Origin: CAWHPS01 sp963831235
Lineage (GTDB): Bacteria > Fibrobacterota > OXYB2-FULL-49-7 > JAEUSG01
Assembly (NCBI GenBank): GCA_963831235.1
Contig: CAWHPS010000037.1
Span: 1-64,000, forward strand
Length of the DNA: 64,000 bases
Direction of reading: 5' to 3'
The position numbers and the translations under genes are program-made. The notes under the pieces are model-generated. The model did not search any database. It had not been told where the DNA came from and saw only the letters and a list, made by a program, of their open reading frames with translations. Positions 35,249 to 43,911 of this stretch are shown here, in pieces; positions within the stretch are counted from its first letter, which is position 1, and every line of letters starts with the position of its first letter.

Positions 35249-35893
35249 TCATTGGAAATGATTGCATATTTCGGTTATGTTGCTTAATAAAATTGCGTCT
35301 GGAACTATGTTTTGATCCAAAAACTGGTGGCCATTGGAAATCAAAATACATTTGCAGCCGATATTTTTAGAGACCTCATAATCATGATAGGTGTCCCCAA
35401 TAATAAAGACCTCATTCTTGTGAAATCCGCTGTTTTGAATATATGCTATTGCGTTTTGAACCTTACTTTCTGCAAATATATTCTGGAGTCCTATTATATC
35501 ATGGAAATAATGAAGGATCTTGTTATCTTCGATTTGTCTTTCCAGATCAGACTGTGACATTGCGGATAATATGGACTGTCTATATCCTTTTGATTTTAAA
35601 TATTCCAGTACCATTTCTGCTTTAGGGAATAAGCTTGCCTGTTTTACGAATATATTGTATTGCATTATATATTCTTTTGCTAACACATCAAAAGGTTCGC
35701 TATTAAAATCAAACTCCAGTCTTTTATAAAATTCTATTACAGGGAAAGTAAATATACGCTTATAGGTTTGTTTGTCAATGGGAGGCATGTCGCGTTTATT
35801 GAGCAGTACATTCACCGCATCAACACAAAAATCAACATCGTTAATCAGTGTGCCATTCCAGTCCCATAAAACCAGTTTCGCATGTTCTTGCAT
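35249..35893 (-). CDS. HAD-superfamily hydrolase (phosphoglycolate-phosphatase-like)
   Basis: 214 residues from the ATG at 35893, which has aaaagga upstream; a GTG eight codons earlier is less likely. HAD motif I is LVLWDWNGTLIND, motif II lies in QSILSAMSQSD, the motif III lysine in AESKVQN, and motif IV is FIIGDTYHDYEV. A helical cap (about 15-85) makes it a class-I HAD phosphatase. Substrate unknown. A damaged partial copy lies at 40752-40887. Confidence 0.87.
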   Translation of the reverse strand: MQEHAKLVLWDWNGTLINDVDFCVDAVNVLLNKRDMPPIDKQTYKRIFTFPVIEFYKRLEFDFNSEPFDVLAKEYIMQYNIFVKQASLFPKAEMVLEYLKSKGYRQSILSAMSQSDLERQIEDNKILHYFHDIIGLQNIFAESKVQNAIAYIQNSGFHKNEVFIIGDTYHDYEVSKNIGCKCILISNGHQFLDQNIVPDAILLSNITEICNHFQ

Positions 35894-35958
35894 TTTATCC
35901 TTTTCAGTGGTATCCACTTATCTATAGGTCAGACTTGTTGAGAATATAATTGTTATGA

Positions 35959-36303
35959 TCATCCTTTATATGTTCCACCAGTATTTTCCGGTGTAAGTGT
36001 CCCCTCATTTTCAATAAGCAGGCATGTAACCTCTGTTGTGCAAATTGGCCGGTGCTCTGTTCCTTTGGGTACAACACACATTTCACCGGTATTCAATTCC
36101 AGGGTTTTCTCCCTGAATTCCAATTTCATTTTTCCTTCTACGATATAAAAAACTTCATCTGAATCAGGATGAGTATGGAAATCCAAAGTTCTGTCTTTGA
36201 CCCTGACTAAAGTAAAGTTGTGATTATTCATCTTTGCAATAACTTTGTACTGATACAGGGCTGGTATGTCAGCACCTTTTTGTCTTAAATTAATGACTTC
36301 CAT
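35959..36303 (-). CDS. Cupin-domain protein
   Basis: 114 residues from the ATG at 36303. A single cupin barrel with metal-ligand motif 1 DFHTHPDSDEVFYIVEGKM and motif 2 MCVVPKGTEHRP, giving the usual His/His/Glu and His set. It follows the LOG gene by ten bases and is likely co-transcribed. Such proteins range from sugar isomerases to sensors; no more precise role can be given. Confidence 0.82.
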   Translation of the reverse strand: MEVINLRQKGADIPALYQYKVIAKMNNHNFTLVRVKDRTLDFHTHPDSDEVFYIVEGKMKLEFREKTLELNTGEMCVVPKGTEHRPICTTEVTCLLIENEGTLTPENTGGTYKG

Positions 36304-36313
36304 GTAGATTTCC

Positions 36314-36892
36314 TTATCTCGTCTTGACTCCCACCCATTTCTCAACTTTTGGCGCTATATAAGACTCAATCTGATTAAGCATATCCTTCGGCTCTTGTGA
36401 GACAAGTAACATCTCCCGGTGCTCCTTTTTCATGAAGCCTTTCGAGACAGCATTGTCAAAAAACATCAGCAGTAAGTCAAAATATCCGGCAATGTTTATA
36501 AGACCGCAAGGTTTTGCATGAAATCCAAGCTGTGCCCATGTAAGGATTTCAGCCATTTCTTCCAGTGTTCCAAATCCGCCCGGCAGGGCGATGAAGGCAT
36601 CCGAAAGGTCGAACATCATGGTCTTCCTCTCATGCATGGACCCTACAACATGCAGTTCCGTAAGACCTTGATGCGATACCTTGTGGGCGAATGATTTGGG
36701 AATGACTCCAATAACAGAACCACCTTCTTTAAGGACCGTATCAGCCACTGCGCCCATTAATCCAACGTCAGCTCCGCCATAAACAAGCTGGTAATCACGT
36801 TCGACCAACACCTGCCCCAAAAGTATTGCCATCTCAACGTAAGATGGGTCAAAGCCAGGACTCGATCCGCAGTTTACACAAATCCGTTTCAT
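36314..36892 (-). CDS. LOG-family protein (nucleoside 5'-monophosphate phosphoribohydrolase)
   Basis: 192 residues, typical length. The Rossmann-like start RICVNCGSSPGFDPSY, LVYGGADVGLMGAVAD, the ERKTMM motif and the signature PGGFGTLEEMAEILTWAQLG define the LOG (Lonely Guy) family. These enzymes release a base from a nucleoside monophosphate, in plants and some bacteria making cytokinin. It overlaps the upstream membrane gene by four bases. Confidence 0.92.
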   Translation of the reverse strand: MKRICVNCGSSPGFDPSYVEMAILLGQVLVERDYQLVYGGADVGLMGAVADTVLKEGGSVIGVIPKSFAHKVSHQGLTELHVVGSMHERKTMMFDLSDAFIALPGGFGTLEEMAEILTWAQLGFHAKPCGLINIAGYFDLLLMFFDNAVSKGFMKKEHREMLLVSQEPKDMLNQIESYIAPKVEKWVGVKTR

Positions 36893-37191
36893 TGTTTGTT
36901 CTGCACTCCTTTCATTATAGCTTTATTCCTTTTCTGAAAGATGATGATCATTCCGACAATATAGAAGTCCATGATTGTTGTGCTTAATAGCCCTATGATT
37001 GATTGTAATGAAAAATATTTATCAGTATAAATATAAAGGCCGATATTTGCCAGCCCAAACAGAAACCATGTTGCAATGCTTGTATCCTGAGCACTTTTTT
37101 GCCTGGCAATTTTGAACAATTGCAGAAATGTCGCGGTAGGAAGGATAACAGCCGGAATCCATCCTGAAATTTCCGTTAAAACATGTTTCAT
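36889..37191 (-). CDS. Small PQ-loop/SemiSWEET-like membrane protein
   Basis: 100 residues with three hydrophobic spans. The first contains ILPTATFLQLFKIARQKSAQ, DTSIATWFLFGLANIGLYIY, which resembles the PQ-loop repeat where the PQ is replaced by LQ. SemiSWEET sugar transporters have this size and topology. It is the first gene of a three-gene unit with LOG and cupin genes. A run of ten G lies immediately upstream of its ATG on the coding strand, in the place of the ribosome site. Confidence 0.6.
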   Translation of the reverse strand: MKHVLTEISGWIPAVILPTATFLQLFKIARQKSAQDTSIATWFLFGLANIGLYIYTDKYFSLQSIIGLLSTTIMDFYIVGMIIIFQKRNKAIMKGVQNKQ

Positions 37192-37194
37192 CCG

Positions 37195-37204
37195 CCCCCC
37201 CCCC
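37195..37204 (-). repeat. Homopolymer tract of ten bases in a leader
   Basis: Ten C on the plus strand, read as ten G four bases before the ATG (37191, minus). Its position over the expected Shine-Dalgarno sequence makes slippage-controlled translation possible. Confidence 0.7.
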
Positions 37205-37338
37205 TTTATTAGTTCAATATTTATAAAAATATCGAATCAAACGAGCTGCTTGTTTATCTTACTTTCCGCACATTTCAAAACCGCCAATTTCTTAATTTAG
37301 TTTATATTGATTGACAATAGGCAATATAGATTTTATTA

Positions 37339-37722
37339 CTATGAGTTATCCATAAAATATCTGTTTTCATCTGATGTTTTACGTTCAAAATAAATTAATA
37401 ACTTTTCAAGCTTTTGCATCTCATTTCTTAAATCCTTGCGTAATTCTTTGAATTCCCGATATTGTCCTATGGCTTCCAAAATGGTCTGAATTTCATCGCC
37501 CTTAACTGATCGTGTTTTTGGGCCTTTGTCATCAGTCCACATCAATTTTGTGTATAAATGTCCCTTTACTTCAGGATTAGCACACCAACAGGTGGTCTTA
37601 CCGCATTGATGATATGTGATTCCGAATGAACCTTTAATCATACCGGACAAAGCAAGCATGCTTTCCACAATGGAGTTGAAGCTGTTAAGTTGTTTTTTTA
37701 TGTTAAAAAAGGTTGTTTTCAT
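37339..37722 (-). CDS. IS-associated accessory protein with CGxxxCxC motif
   Basis: 127 residues from the ATG at 37722, which lies at the edge of the intergenic palindrome. YHQCGKTTCWCANPEVKGHL gives the Cys cluster shared with the gene at 20556-20939, followed by a TRSVKGDEI strand and a long C-terminal helix (about 65-115, EFKELRKDLRNEMQKLEKLL). Conservation in two diverged elements, always divergent from the transposase, argues that it takes part in transposition or its control. Function not established to my knowledge. Confidence 0.75.
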   Translation of the reverse strand: MKTTFFNIKKQLNSFNSIVESMLALSGMIKGSFGITYHQCGKTTCWCANPEVKGHLYTKLMWTDDKGPKTRSVKGDEIQTILEAIGQYREFKELRKDLRNEMQKLEKLLIYFERKTSDENRYFMDNS

Positions 37723-37756
37723 CTTCACTATATAATATATTATATAGAGTGAAGAT
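37721..37756. promoter_or_regulatory. Imperfect palindrome between divergent IS genes
   Basis: Arms atcttcac/gtgaagat with an AT-rich inner pairing and a 2-base bulge. The accessory ATG (minus, 37720-37722) overlaps one end and the transposase ATG (37758) lies two bases beyond the other. Sequence differs from the palindrome in the element at 18852-20940, but the geometry is the same. Confidence 0.7.
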
Positions 37757-37757
37757 A

Positions 37758-39431
37758 ATGCAACAAAAATCTAAATCCCTTGTTCGCCGATATATAGGTG
37801 AACTTCCAATACTGCAAGCATGTGCAGCACGTCTGGGTTTTCGAGAGATTATTGCCCGCTATATAGCTTCTCACGGCAATGAACGGATTGCTGCTGTTGA
37901 TTCCCTGATGATAATGGTATATAACATTGCCTGTGGCAGACAGCCAGTGTATGAGCTTGAACATTGGGCGTCTCGGATGGGTAAAAGGATACTTCCCGGT
38001 AATGGCTGTGGAACACACATGTTCAATGATGATAGATTTGGCCGCGCCCTTGATAAGCTATATACCGTGGACAGGGCTTCGCTGACAACAGAAATAGCTG
38101 TTGAAACAACTCAAATTGAAAAACTTGAGCATACGCGTGTTCATAATGATTCAACAACAGTAAAAGCCTACGGCAAAATAGGTGGCACCACGCATACCGG
38201 CTTATTCCTTGCGCGTGGCAATAGCAAAGATCATCGTCCTGATCTCAAACAATTGGTATATAGCCTGACTATTTCAGCAGATGGCGCAGTTCCAATTCAT
38301 TACAAGGCATATCCCGGCAATAGGACTGATGATACAACCCACATCGAAACATGGAAAACACTTCGGAAGATTGTCGAAAGAGCAGATTTCCTTTATGTTG
38401 CAGACTGCAAGGTTTGTACGGATGAGCAGCTATCTTATATTGTCAGGAATGGAGGTCGGGTTGTTACGATTATGCCGGATACATGGAAAGAAAGCGGTGA
38501 GTTTAAGAATCAACTTCGCCAATGCAAGAAATCCAAGCAAGTAATACTTCGCCGCGAGATTGAAAACCATGAAGGTGAGTTTGAGACATTCTCCTGTTTT
38601 GTCGGTAAACAGAATACGCACAAGCGGAAATACCGTCTTTTTTGGATTCATTCGACAGAAAAACGGACTCGTGATAGGCAAGCAAGGGAAGCTGCTTTGC
38701 GTAAGACAGAACAGCTTCTTGCTGAACTCAATGGACGATTGAATAAACGGAATCTGAAGAAACATGTACAGATAAAAAAGCGAATTCACGAAATATTATC
38801 ATCCAATGACACTACCAGATTCTTTTCGGTAAATTTAGCTGAGACATCATCTATTCATAAGGTTCAAAAAGGCCGTGGCAGGCCGGGACCTGGAACAAAG
38901 TTCACCGAATATACAAAGCGATTACTGACTTTGCACTGGAATCGAAATGATTCCATACTGCATCAGGAACTCAATGTTGATGGGGTCTTCCCAATCTTAA
39001 GTACCGATACTTCACTCTCCGCAAAAGACGCATTGCTGGCCTATAAATATCAGCCGCGATTGGAAAAAAGGTTTTCCCAGTTTAAAAGTTATCTCAATGC
39101 CGCCCCACTGCTGTTTAAAAAGATCGAACGCGTTGAAGCCACTATGTTTCTTTACTTTCTGGCGTTAATACTTCAAGCGGTTATAGAGCGACAGGTAAGG
39201 AAAATGATGAAACAGGAAGAAATTGATGCCCTACCGATTTATCCTGAAGATCGGCCTGCTGCTCATCCAACAGCAACAAAGATATTCGCTCTCTTTGAGG
39301 GACTTTCTACATATACCGTTAAGCGAGGAACTCATAGCGCAGAACACTACCGTGATGAACTAACTCCTGTACAAATTAAGGTGCTTTCGTTATTGGGATT
39401 AAATGAAAATGATTATTGGCCTATGAATTAA
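37758..39431 (+). CDS. IS1634-like transposase
   Basis: 557 residues from the ATG at 37758. The N-terminal region (YIGELPILQACAARLGFREI) resembles the DUF4277-type domain of IS1634-family enzymes. Catalytic positions are seen at HNDSTTVKAYG (first Asp), LYVADCKVCTDEQL (second Asp) and the YQPRLEKRFSQFK signature (Glu region). The SKDHRPDLKQLVYS motif is also characteristic. No interruption is seen. Confidence 0.9.
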   Translation: MQQKSKSLVRRYIGELPILQACAARLGFREIIARYIASHGNERIAAVDSLMIMVYNIACGRQPVYELEHWASRMGKRILPGNGCGTHMFNDDRFGRALDKLYTVDRASLTTEIAVETTQIEKLEHTRVHNDSTTVKAYGKIGGTTHTGLFLARGNSKDHRPDLKQLVYSLTISADGAVPIHYKAYPGNRTDDTTHIETWKTLRKIVERADFLYVADCKVCTDEQLSYIVRNGGRVVTIMPDTWKESGEFKNQLRQCKKSKQVILRREIENHEGEFETFSCFVGKQNTHKRKYRLFWIHSTEKRTRDRQAREAALRKTEQLLAELNGRLNKRNLKKHVQIKKRIHEILSSNDTTRFFSVNLAETSSIHKVQKGRGRPGPGTKFTEYTKRLLTLHWNRNDSILHQELNVDGVFPILSTDTSLSAKDALLAYKYQPRLEKRFSQFKSYLNAAPLLFKKIERVEATMFLYFLALILQAVIERQVRKMMKQEEIDALPIYPEDRPAAHPTATKIFALFEGLSTYTVKRGTHSAEHYRDELTPVQIKVLSLLGLNENDYWPMN

Positions 39432-39522
39432 TAAATTATTATTTTACAAAGTGCAACTAAATAGACAAAAATAGAATTTCATATGTGCGGAAAGTCAGGT
39501 TTATATCAACTGAATATGCTTA

Positions 39523-39855
39523 TTATGTATCCTTTTTTTCAAACCGCTCGTAGTATCCAAGTAGCTTGCCGTCAATATCTCGAACCCCGACAATCGTTAC
39601 TTTCTCCTGGTCCTTGTTTACTTTAAGAAAAATCTCATCCTCGCCACTTAAAAGACGCTGGTGAAGCTGTTTAATTTGATTCACTGAGGATGAATTATGG
39701 CAATCAAATATTGACTTGCCAATCATCTCCGCGTACCCACGTTTTTCGTAGTAGCGGACCCTAGCTGCTTTATTCAGGTAACGGATAATATGGTCGTTAT
39801 CAACGAATACGATAGGGTGTCTGATACTGTCAAGGATTGCTGTGCAGAATTCCAT
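39523..39855 (-). CDS. Stand-alone PAS-domain protein
   Basis: 110 residues forming a single PAS domain: ILDSIRHPIVFVDNDHIIRY, LNKAARVRYYEK, GKSIFDCHN, and the closing strands KVTIVGVRDIDGKLLGYYE. The HPIVFVD and CHN wording is close to the PAS domains that bind haem or flavin in some oxygen sensors, but no ligand can be proven. No output domain is attached, so it would act through a partner. Confidence 0.8.
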   Translation of the reverse strand: MEFCTAILDSIRHPIVFVDNDHIIRYLNKAARVRYYEKRGYAEMIGKSIFDCHNSSSVNQIKQLHQRLLSGEDEIFLKVNKDQEKVTIVGVRDIDGKLLGYYERFEKKDT

Positions 39856-40115
39856 GTCATAGCCTCCTAATATTATGGTAATATAAATTTATATTACTCC
39901 CCGATTCTATCTGTAACCCCATTCTATTTCTCTTAGGAGTGACATCTTTTATCCATAGATATTCCCATGTTTCTCTATTTCTACTATATGTGAACTGGAT
40001 AGGAGGGCTCTTTTTTCAATTGAATTGAAATTGTTCAATAATGTTTGTGAGATTTCCGGCCCATATCTTGCTATAAATAAACGGGACTATTTAACATTAA
40101 GAAAGGATTTCACAA

Positions 40116-40460
40116 ATGGTAAAAAACAAAAAATCAAACAACCAACCTGCAATTGGAAAAGATGAAAAAACATATCCCGATTATCCGGTCTATCCGCCTG
40201 AAGAAGATATCTATAATAAGGGGGAAAAGGTTGATATAGACCCGGAAGACACATCAAAAATCAAGGAACCCAAGGAGAAAACAGGAAAAAGAAACGAAAA
40301 AGACTTTAGTGAAACAAAAACCGGTAGTGATCTTGATGTTCCGGGTGATGAATTGGATAACCTGCAAGAGGATGTCGGCAACGAAGATGAAGAGAATAAT
40401 TATTATAGCCTGGGTGGGGATAGGCATGATGATCTTGATGAAGATAAGGCCGGGGTTTGA
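40116..40460 (+). CDS. Small acidic disordered conserved protein
   Basis: 114 residues, very rich in Asp, Glu, Lys and Asn and without a hydrophobic core. The order YPPEEDIYNKGEK, DIDPEDTSK, KRNEKDF, TGSDLDVPGDELD, DEENNYYSLGGDRHDDLDED is one I know from many Bacteroidetes-type genomes, where it is annotated as hypothetical. A strong ribosome site aagaaagga lies before the ATG. It is probably a small stress-related or hydration protein, but that is a guess. Confidence 0.65.
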   Translation: MVKNKKSNNQPAIGKDEKTYPDYPVYPPEEDIYNKGEKVDIDPEDTSKIKEPKEKTGKRNEKDFSETKTGSDLDVPGDELDNLQEDVGNEDEENNYYSLGGDRHDDLDEDKAGV

Positions 40461-40953
40461 TAATTAAACAGGTTTAACACCAGAGACTAATCATAAAATC
40501 GCCTTGAATAATTGAACCAGAAATGATTGACTCCCATAAATTATAACTAACTTTAGAGTGCCTGCAAGAACCATACCAAATTAAACCCCATCATAATCTG
40601 CATTCATCGAAAGAATAAAACGAGTTATTTTAGTTTTAGCAAGTTGAAAAAGTTACAGTTTCAATAATTATGATTAGCAAATCCGAGAATTTTTTAGTTG
40701 ATTATTGTAACTATACCTAATTGTAGTGGAAGGTGAAAGAATTTGGCGGGAGAATCTTGTTATCTTTGATTTGTCTTTCCAGTTCAGGCTGTGACATTGC
40801 GGATAATATGGACTGCCTATATCTTTTTGAGCTTAAATATTCTAGTACCATTCTTGCTTTTGGGAACAGATTCGCCTGTTTTACAAATGTCGGGGCTTGA
40901 CCCGCAATATACGCAAATTTGTTTCTTGTTTGTCATAACTTATTATTAGGAAT
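40461..40953. other. Long intergenic region with one gene remnant
   Basis: 493 bases. The right half holds the HAD-gene remnant listed separately; the left half (40461-40750) is AT-rich and shows no gene or repeat that I can support. Confidence 0.55.
40752..40887 (-). pseudogene. Partial duplicate of the HAD hydrolase gene
   Basis: About 135 bases match 35517-35650 of the HAD gene closely and in the same orientation, with scattered base changes (for example gttatctttgatttgtcttt against gttatcttcgatttgtcttt). It corresponds to the middle of the hydrolase and has no start or end, so it is a dead fragment left by duplication or recombination. Confidence 0.85.
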
Positions 40954-41352
40954 TCAATAAGTTTCCGCTACTATTTGAGAATTACGATAATCCACAGTGA
41001 TTCGATTCTTTCGAAATAAATCCAAGCCGATTAACGCATCAATACCCCAGGCTTTCTCAAAACGAGAAACAATAAATTCCGTATTTTGAAATTGATATCC
41101 GCAAATGGTGACAGATGATAAAACGATTTTATGATGTTTCTTTGTTTCTTGATTGGATGGCACGACTATTTCAGCAGGGCCTAAATCAAATAGTCCGATA
41201 TGACTGAGGAATAAATCTGAAAACTCTGTCCGGGGTGCGCCTGTATCCAAAATACCAAGTCCGTATCGAACGACCCCTTTGATATCTATTATTTCGAACT
41301 CAACATGAATATGGTTCTGCTTACTATCAAACTGGATAAATCGCTTGTGCAT
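40954..41352 (-). CDS. Retropepsin-like aspartic protease
   Basis: 132 residues from the ATG at 41352. The catalytic motif ILDTGAPRTEF and the flap/second strand region GIDALIGLDLFRKNRITVDY are typical of clan AA single-lobe proteases, active as dimers. There is no signal peptide, so it should act in the cytoplasm. It overlaps the upstream small gene by 26 bases, a pairing I have seen with this protease type. Substrate unknown; the partner protein is an obvious candidate. Confidence 0.8.
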   Translation of the reverse strand: MHKRFIQFDSKQNHIHVEFEIIDIKGVVRYGLGILDTGAPRTEFSDLFLSHIGLFDLGPAEIVVPSNQETKKHHKIVLSSVTICGYQFQNTEFIVSRFEKAWGIDALIGLDLFRKNRITVDYRNSQIVAETY

Positions 41353-41569
41353 GAGATCGCAATCCTGAAAATGTTGACACACCGGTAAATCGGAATGCCG
41401 TGGGTTTGTCCAAAGATGGTAGCTGATAAACTTCTTCCTTTTCCATGGAATGCCGTTCAACAATTCCGGATTTTAATGTCCCATCCTTATCTCTATCAAT
41501 CTCACTTATTAAAAGCCATTCATTTGGATATTCAAATTTCATTTCTTCCCATGTTTTTCTTTTATACAT
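41327..41569 (-). CDS. Small conserved protein paired with the aspartic protease
   Basis: 80 residues from the ATG at 41569. YKRKTWEEMKFEYPNEWLLI, then DRDKDGTLKSGIVERHS and KEEVYQLPSLDK, fits a short alpha/beta protein family found beside clan AA proteases and toxin-antitoxin-like pairs in many genomes. The last 20 residues extend into the protease gene and look less family-like, so a late frame change is possible. Role unknown. Confidence 0.65.
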   Translation of the reverse strand: MYKRKTWEEMKFEYPNEWLLISEIDRDKDGTLKSGIVERHSMEKEEVYQLPSLDKPTAFRFTGVSTFSGLRSHAQAIYPV

Positions 41570-41836
41570 TAATTGCCTCCGCAACAAGTAAATGAATGTC
41601 GCTATTAATATAAAATATTCAGAATCCTATACAAAAGGTCAGCCTGCTTAATTTCTGACAATTCTTTTTGATGGCGATAATATAGAATATGGGGGTTTCC
41701 CATTCCATTCGTACATATTATTGCCGGCAGGCCTGAATATTTAAATCCTATTACATAAAAATTTATACTCTTTGCAGTGATAAGACGGTGAATTATTATA
41801 TTTTAACAGTATCAACCCATAACCAAAGGAGTTTTT

Positions 41837-42845
41837 ATGATTCGAATTGCCATGTTGTTAAGCGCTGTCCTGGTGTCAAGCCTGATGGCCGGCCCTCCCA
41901 AAGGTAAACCTGTTGAACCAACCTCTGATGAGGCCAAAAGCCTTGCCGCAATAAAAGGTAAAATAAAGGGTAAGATCGCCTGGTCTACATCACGTGACGG
42001 CAATCATCATATCTATATAATGGACGCTGACGGCGGAAATCAAACCCAGCTTACTAAAGGACCCAAGACAGACTGGTTCTCAAGAATTTCGCCTGACGGA
42101 AAACAAGTCATATTTACGCGCAGCAAGATGGACTGGACAACAGAACCTCAGGCTGAAAACCCGAATCTCTGGGACACATGGATTATTAATATTGACGGCA
42201 CAGGAGAAAAGCTTTTGATCCCGAATTCCGACTGGGCTACATGGCGTCCTGATGGAAACATGATTGTCTTTTCTCGCGCGGATGAGGTTTATACATTTGA
42301 TATGGCCGCAAACAAGGAAACAAAAATACTTGACAGCAAGACCGATGGTTTTGAGAAGGCTGCTACCCTTCAGAACCCTCACCTGTCATTGGACGGAAAC
42401 TACATGGCAATAACATTGCGCGGCAAGATGCGCGAAACAGGAATCTGGAACATGCTGAAAAAGAGCTGGTTCAGGTCAGGCGAAGGCTGTCAGATTAACT
42501 GGTTCCCATCAGGCGACCGCGTTGTGAGGGTGAACCCGACCGGTAACGGCGGCAGCATGATTTACAGCTTCAAGGTAAAAGAGGGAAGGCCTGAAAAAGA
42601 AAACATGAGCGCTGACGATCAATCTTTCATGGATTTTCCGGGAAGGCGCTCCCATGAATATTTCCCTCAAATATCGCCTGACGGCAAATGGATGGTTTGG
42701 GGCATTACACAAACCGGCCACGACCATGATATTGCTGATTATGAAATGTATATCTGGGAAATCGGAACAAAACCCGAAACGAGCGGCACGGCTTACATAT
42801 CATTCAGGCAATGACCGCTGGCCCGACATCTGGATAGAAAAGTAA
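41837..42845 (+). pseudogene. Exported TolB-like beta-propeller protein, C-terminus frameshifted
   Basis: The main frame (to 42814) gives 325 residues: a signal peptide (MIRIAMLLSAVLVSSLMA) and repeated WD40-like/TolB blades (KIAWSTSRDGNHHIYIMDAD, WFSRISPDGKQVIFTRS, YFPQISPDGKWMVWG). The normal ending of the last blade, RLTYHSGNDRWPDIWIE, is present but in another frame, reaching TAA at 42845. The span of 1009 bases is one more than a multiple of three, fitting an extra G near 42785. Only the last 15-20 residues are affected, so the protein may still fold. A weak promoter (TTGCAG at 41772, TATATT at 41797) precedes it. Confidence 0.7.
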
Positions 42846-42850
42846 TCCGC

Positions 42851-43909
42851 ATGCGCGTTCTTATACTGGGATGTGGCGGGTTTATCGGGTCCCATCTTGT
42901 TGAACGCCTCCTCAAGGAGGAGGCGTTCCTTGTTTCAGGGGTTGACATAAGGTCAGATAAGATAGGTCACCTTATTGGAAAGCCCGGATTTACTCATGTT
43001 TCAGGGGATGTATATAATCTGCCGGGACTTGAAGACCTTATTAAAAGCGCTGATGTTGTTATTTCTCTTACTGCAATTTGCAATCCTTACTTTTATAATA
43101 AGATCCCGCTTGAAGTAATAAAAGCCAATTATGATTTTCCAGCGCAAATAGTTGAACAGTGCGCAAAAAATGGAAAATGGCTTATTCAGTTTTCAACATG
43201 CGAGGTTTACGGGAAAACACCGGCCACGTTGTCTTCAAAGCTTGAAGATACTCCCTTTGTTTTGAATGCTGAAACCTCGCCTATGATTCTAGGATCAGTT
43301 CAGATGCAGCGCTGGTCTTATGCATGCGCAAAGCAGCTTCTTGAGCGGCTCGTTTATTCTTACGGCATGGAAAAGAAGCTGCCTTTCACGATTATCAGGC
43401 CGTTTAATTTTATAGGCCCGCGAATGGATTATATACCTGGTGTTGACGGGGAAGGGGTCCCGCGAGTAATAGCCTGTTTTATGGAAGCACTTATGTTTAA
43501 CAAACCGCTCAAGCTCGTTGACAAAGGAAAAAGCATGCGCGCATTCACGGACATTCGTGATGCAGTGGATGCGATAGTCCTTATGCTTAAAAAACCCGAT
43601 AAGTCGCAAGGCTGCATATTCAATATAGGCAACCCTCAGAATGAAATATCCATAAGCGGTCTGGCGGATTTAATGATCAATCTTTATCCGGGACTGTCAA
43701 ATTCACCTCTGCCGGGTAATTGCAGATCAGTGTCTGTAAGTTCGGAAGAATTTTACGGGCAGGGTTATGAAGATTCTGACAGGCGAATTCCCGATATAGG
43801 GCCTGCAATTGCTCTCTTAGGCTGGACCCCGCGGATATCATTGAAAGATGCACTTAAGAATACCATGACCGGTTTTATTGATCAATATGTATCTCCAAAA
43901 CGGATTTAA
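42851..43909 (+). CDS. NAD-dependent epimerase/decarboxylase (ArnA-dehydrogenase-like SDR)
   Basis: 352 residues of the extended short-chain dehydrogenase family. The NAD motif is ILGCGGFIGSHL, the catalytic tyrosine/lysine pair is YACAKQ, preceded by the FSTCEVYG serine/threonine region. RPFNFIGPRMDYIPG and GEGVPRVIACFMEAL match the UDP-glucuronate decarboxylase domain of ArnA. It should modify a nucleotide sugar, perhaps for lipid A or other surface glycans. It lies six bases after the TolB-like gene and two bases before thiS, so it may share their message without sharing their pathway. A perfect 11-base hairpin lies in its first 30 codons. Confidence 0.87.
   Translation: MRVLILGCGGFIGSHLVERLLKEEAFLVSGVDIRSDKIGHLIGKPGFTHVSGDVYNLPGLEDLIKSADVVISLTAICNPYFYNKIPLEVIKANYDFPAQIVEQCAKNGKWLIQFSTCEVYGKTPATLSSKLEDTPFVLNAETSPMILGSVQMQRWSYACAKQLLERLVYSYGMEKKLPFTIIRPFNFIGPRMDYIPGVDGEGVPRVIACFMEALMFNKPLKLVDKGKSMRAFTDIRDAVDAIVLMLKKPDKSQGCIFNIGNPQNEISISGLADLMINLYPGLSNSPLPGNCRSVSVSSEEFYGQGYEDSDRRIPDIGPAIALLGWTPRISLKDALKNTMTGFIDQYVSPKRI
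42902..42928 (+). repeat. Perfect hairpin inside the epimerase gene
   Basis: Arms gaacgcctcct (42902-42912) and aggaggcgttc (42918-42928) with a 5-base loop. It covers codons about 18-26 and contains a strong internal Shine-Dalgarno-like aggagg. Confidence 0.75.
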
Positions 43910-43911
43910 AC

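Larger units (their letters stand above)
37258..39498. mobile_element. Intact IS1634-like insertion sequence with divergent accessory gene
   Basis: Terminal inverted repeats of about 16 bases start CTTACTTTCCGCACAT on the left (37258-37273) and match at the right (39483-39498) with one difference. They are flanked by a 6-base target duplication gtttat (37252-37257 and 39499-39504). The 2241-base element holds a full transposase (plus) and a divergent accessory gene (minus). All parts expected for activity are visible, so it may have moved recently. Confidence 0.92.

Noticed and set aside
42654..42845. Separate small gene overlapping the end of the TolB-like gene
   Set aside because: Only its last third looks like protein, and that third is the natural C-terminus of the TolB-like propeller; a frameshift explains it.
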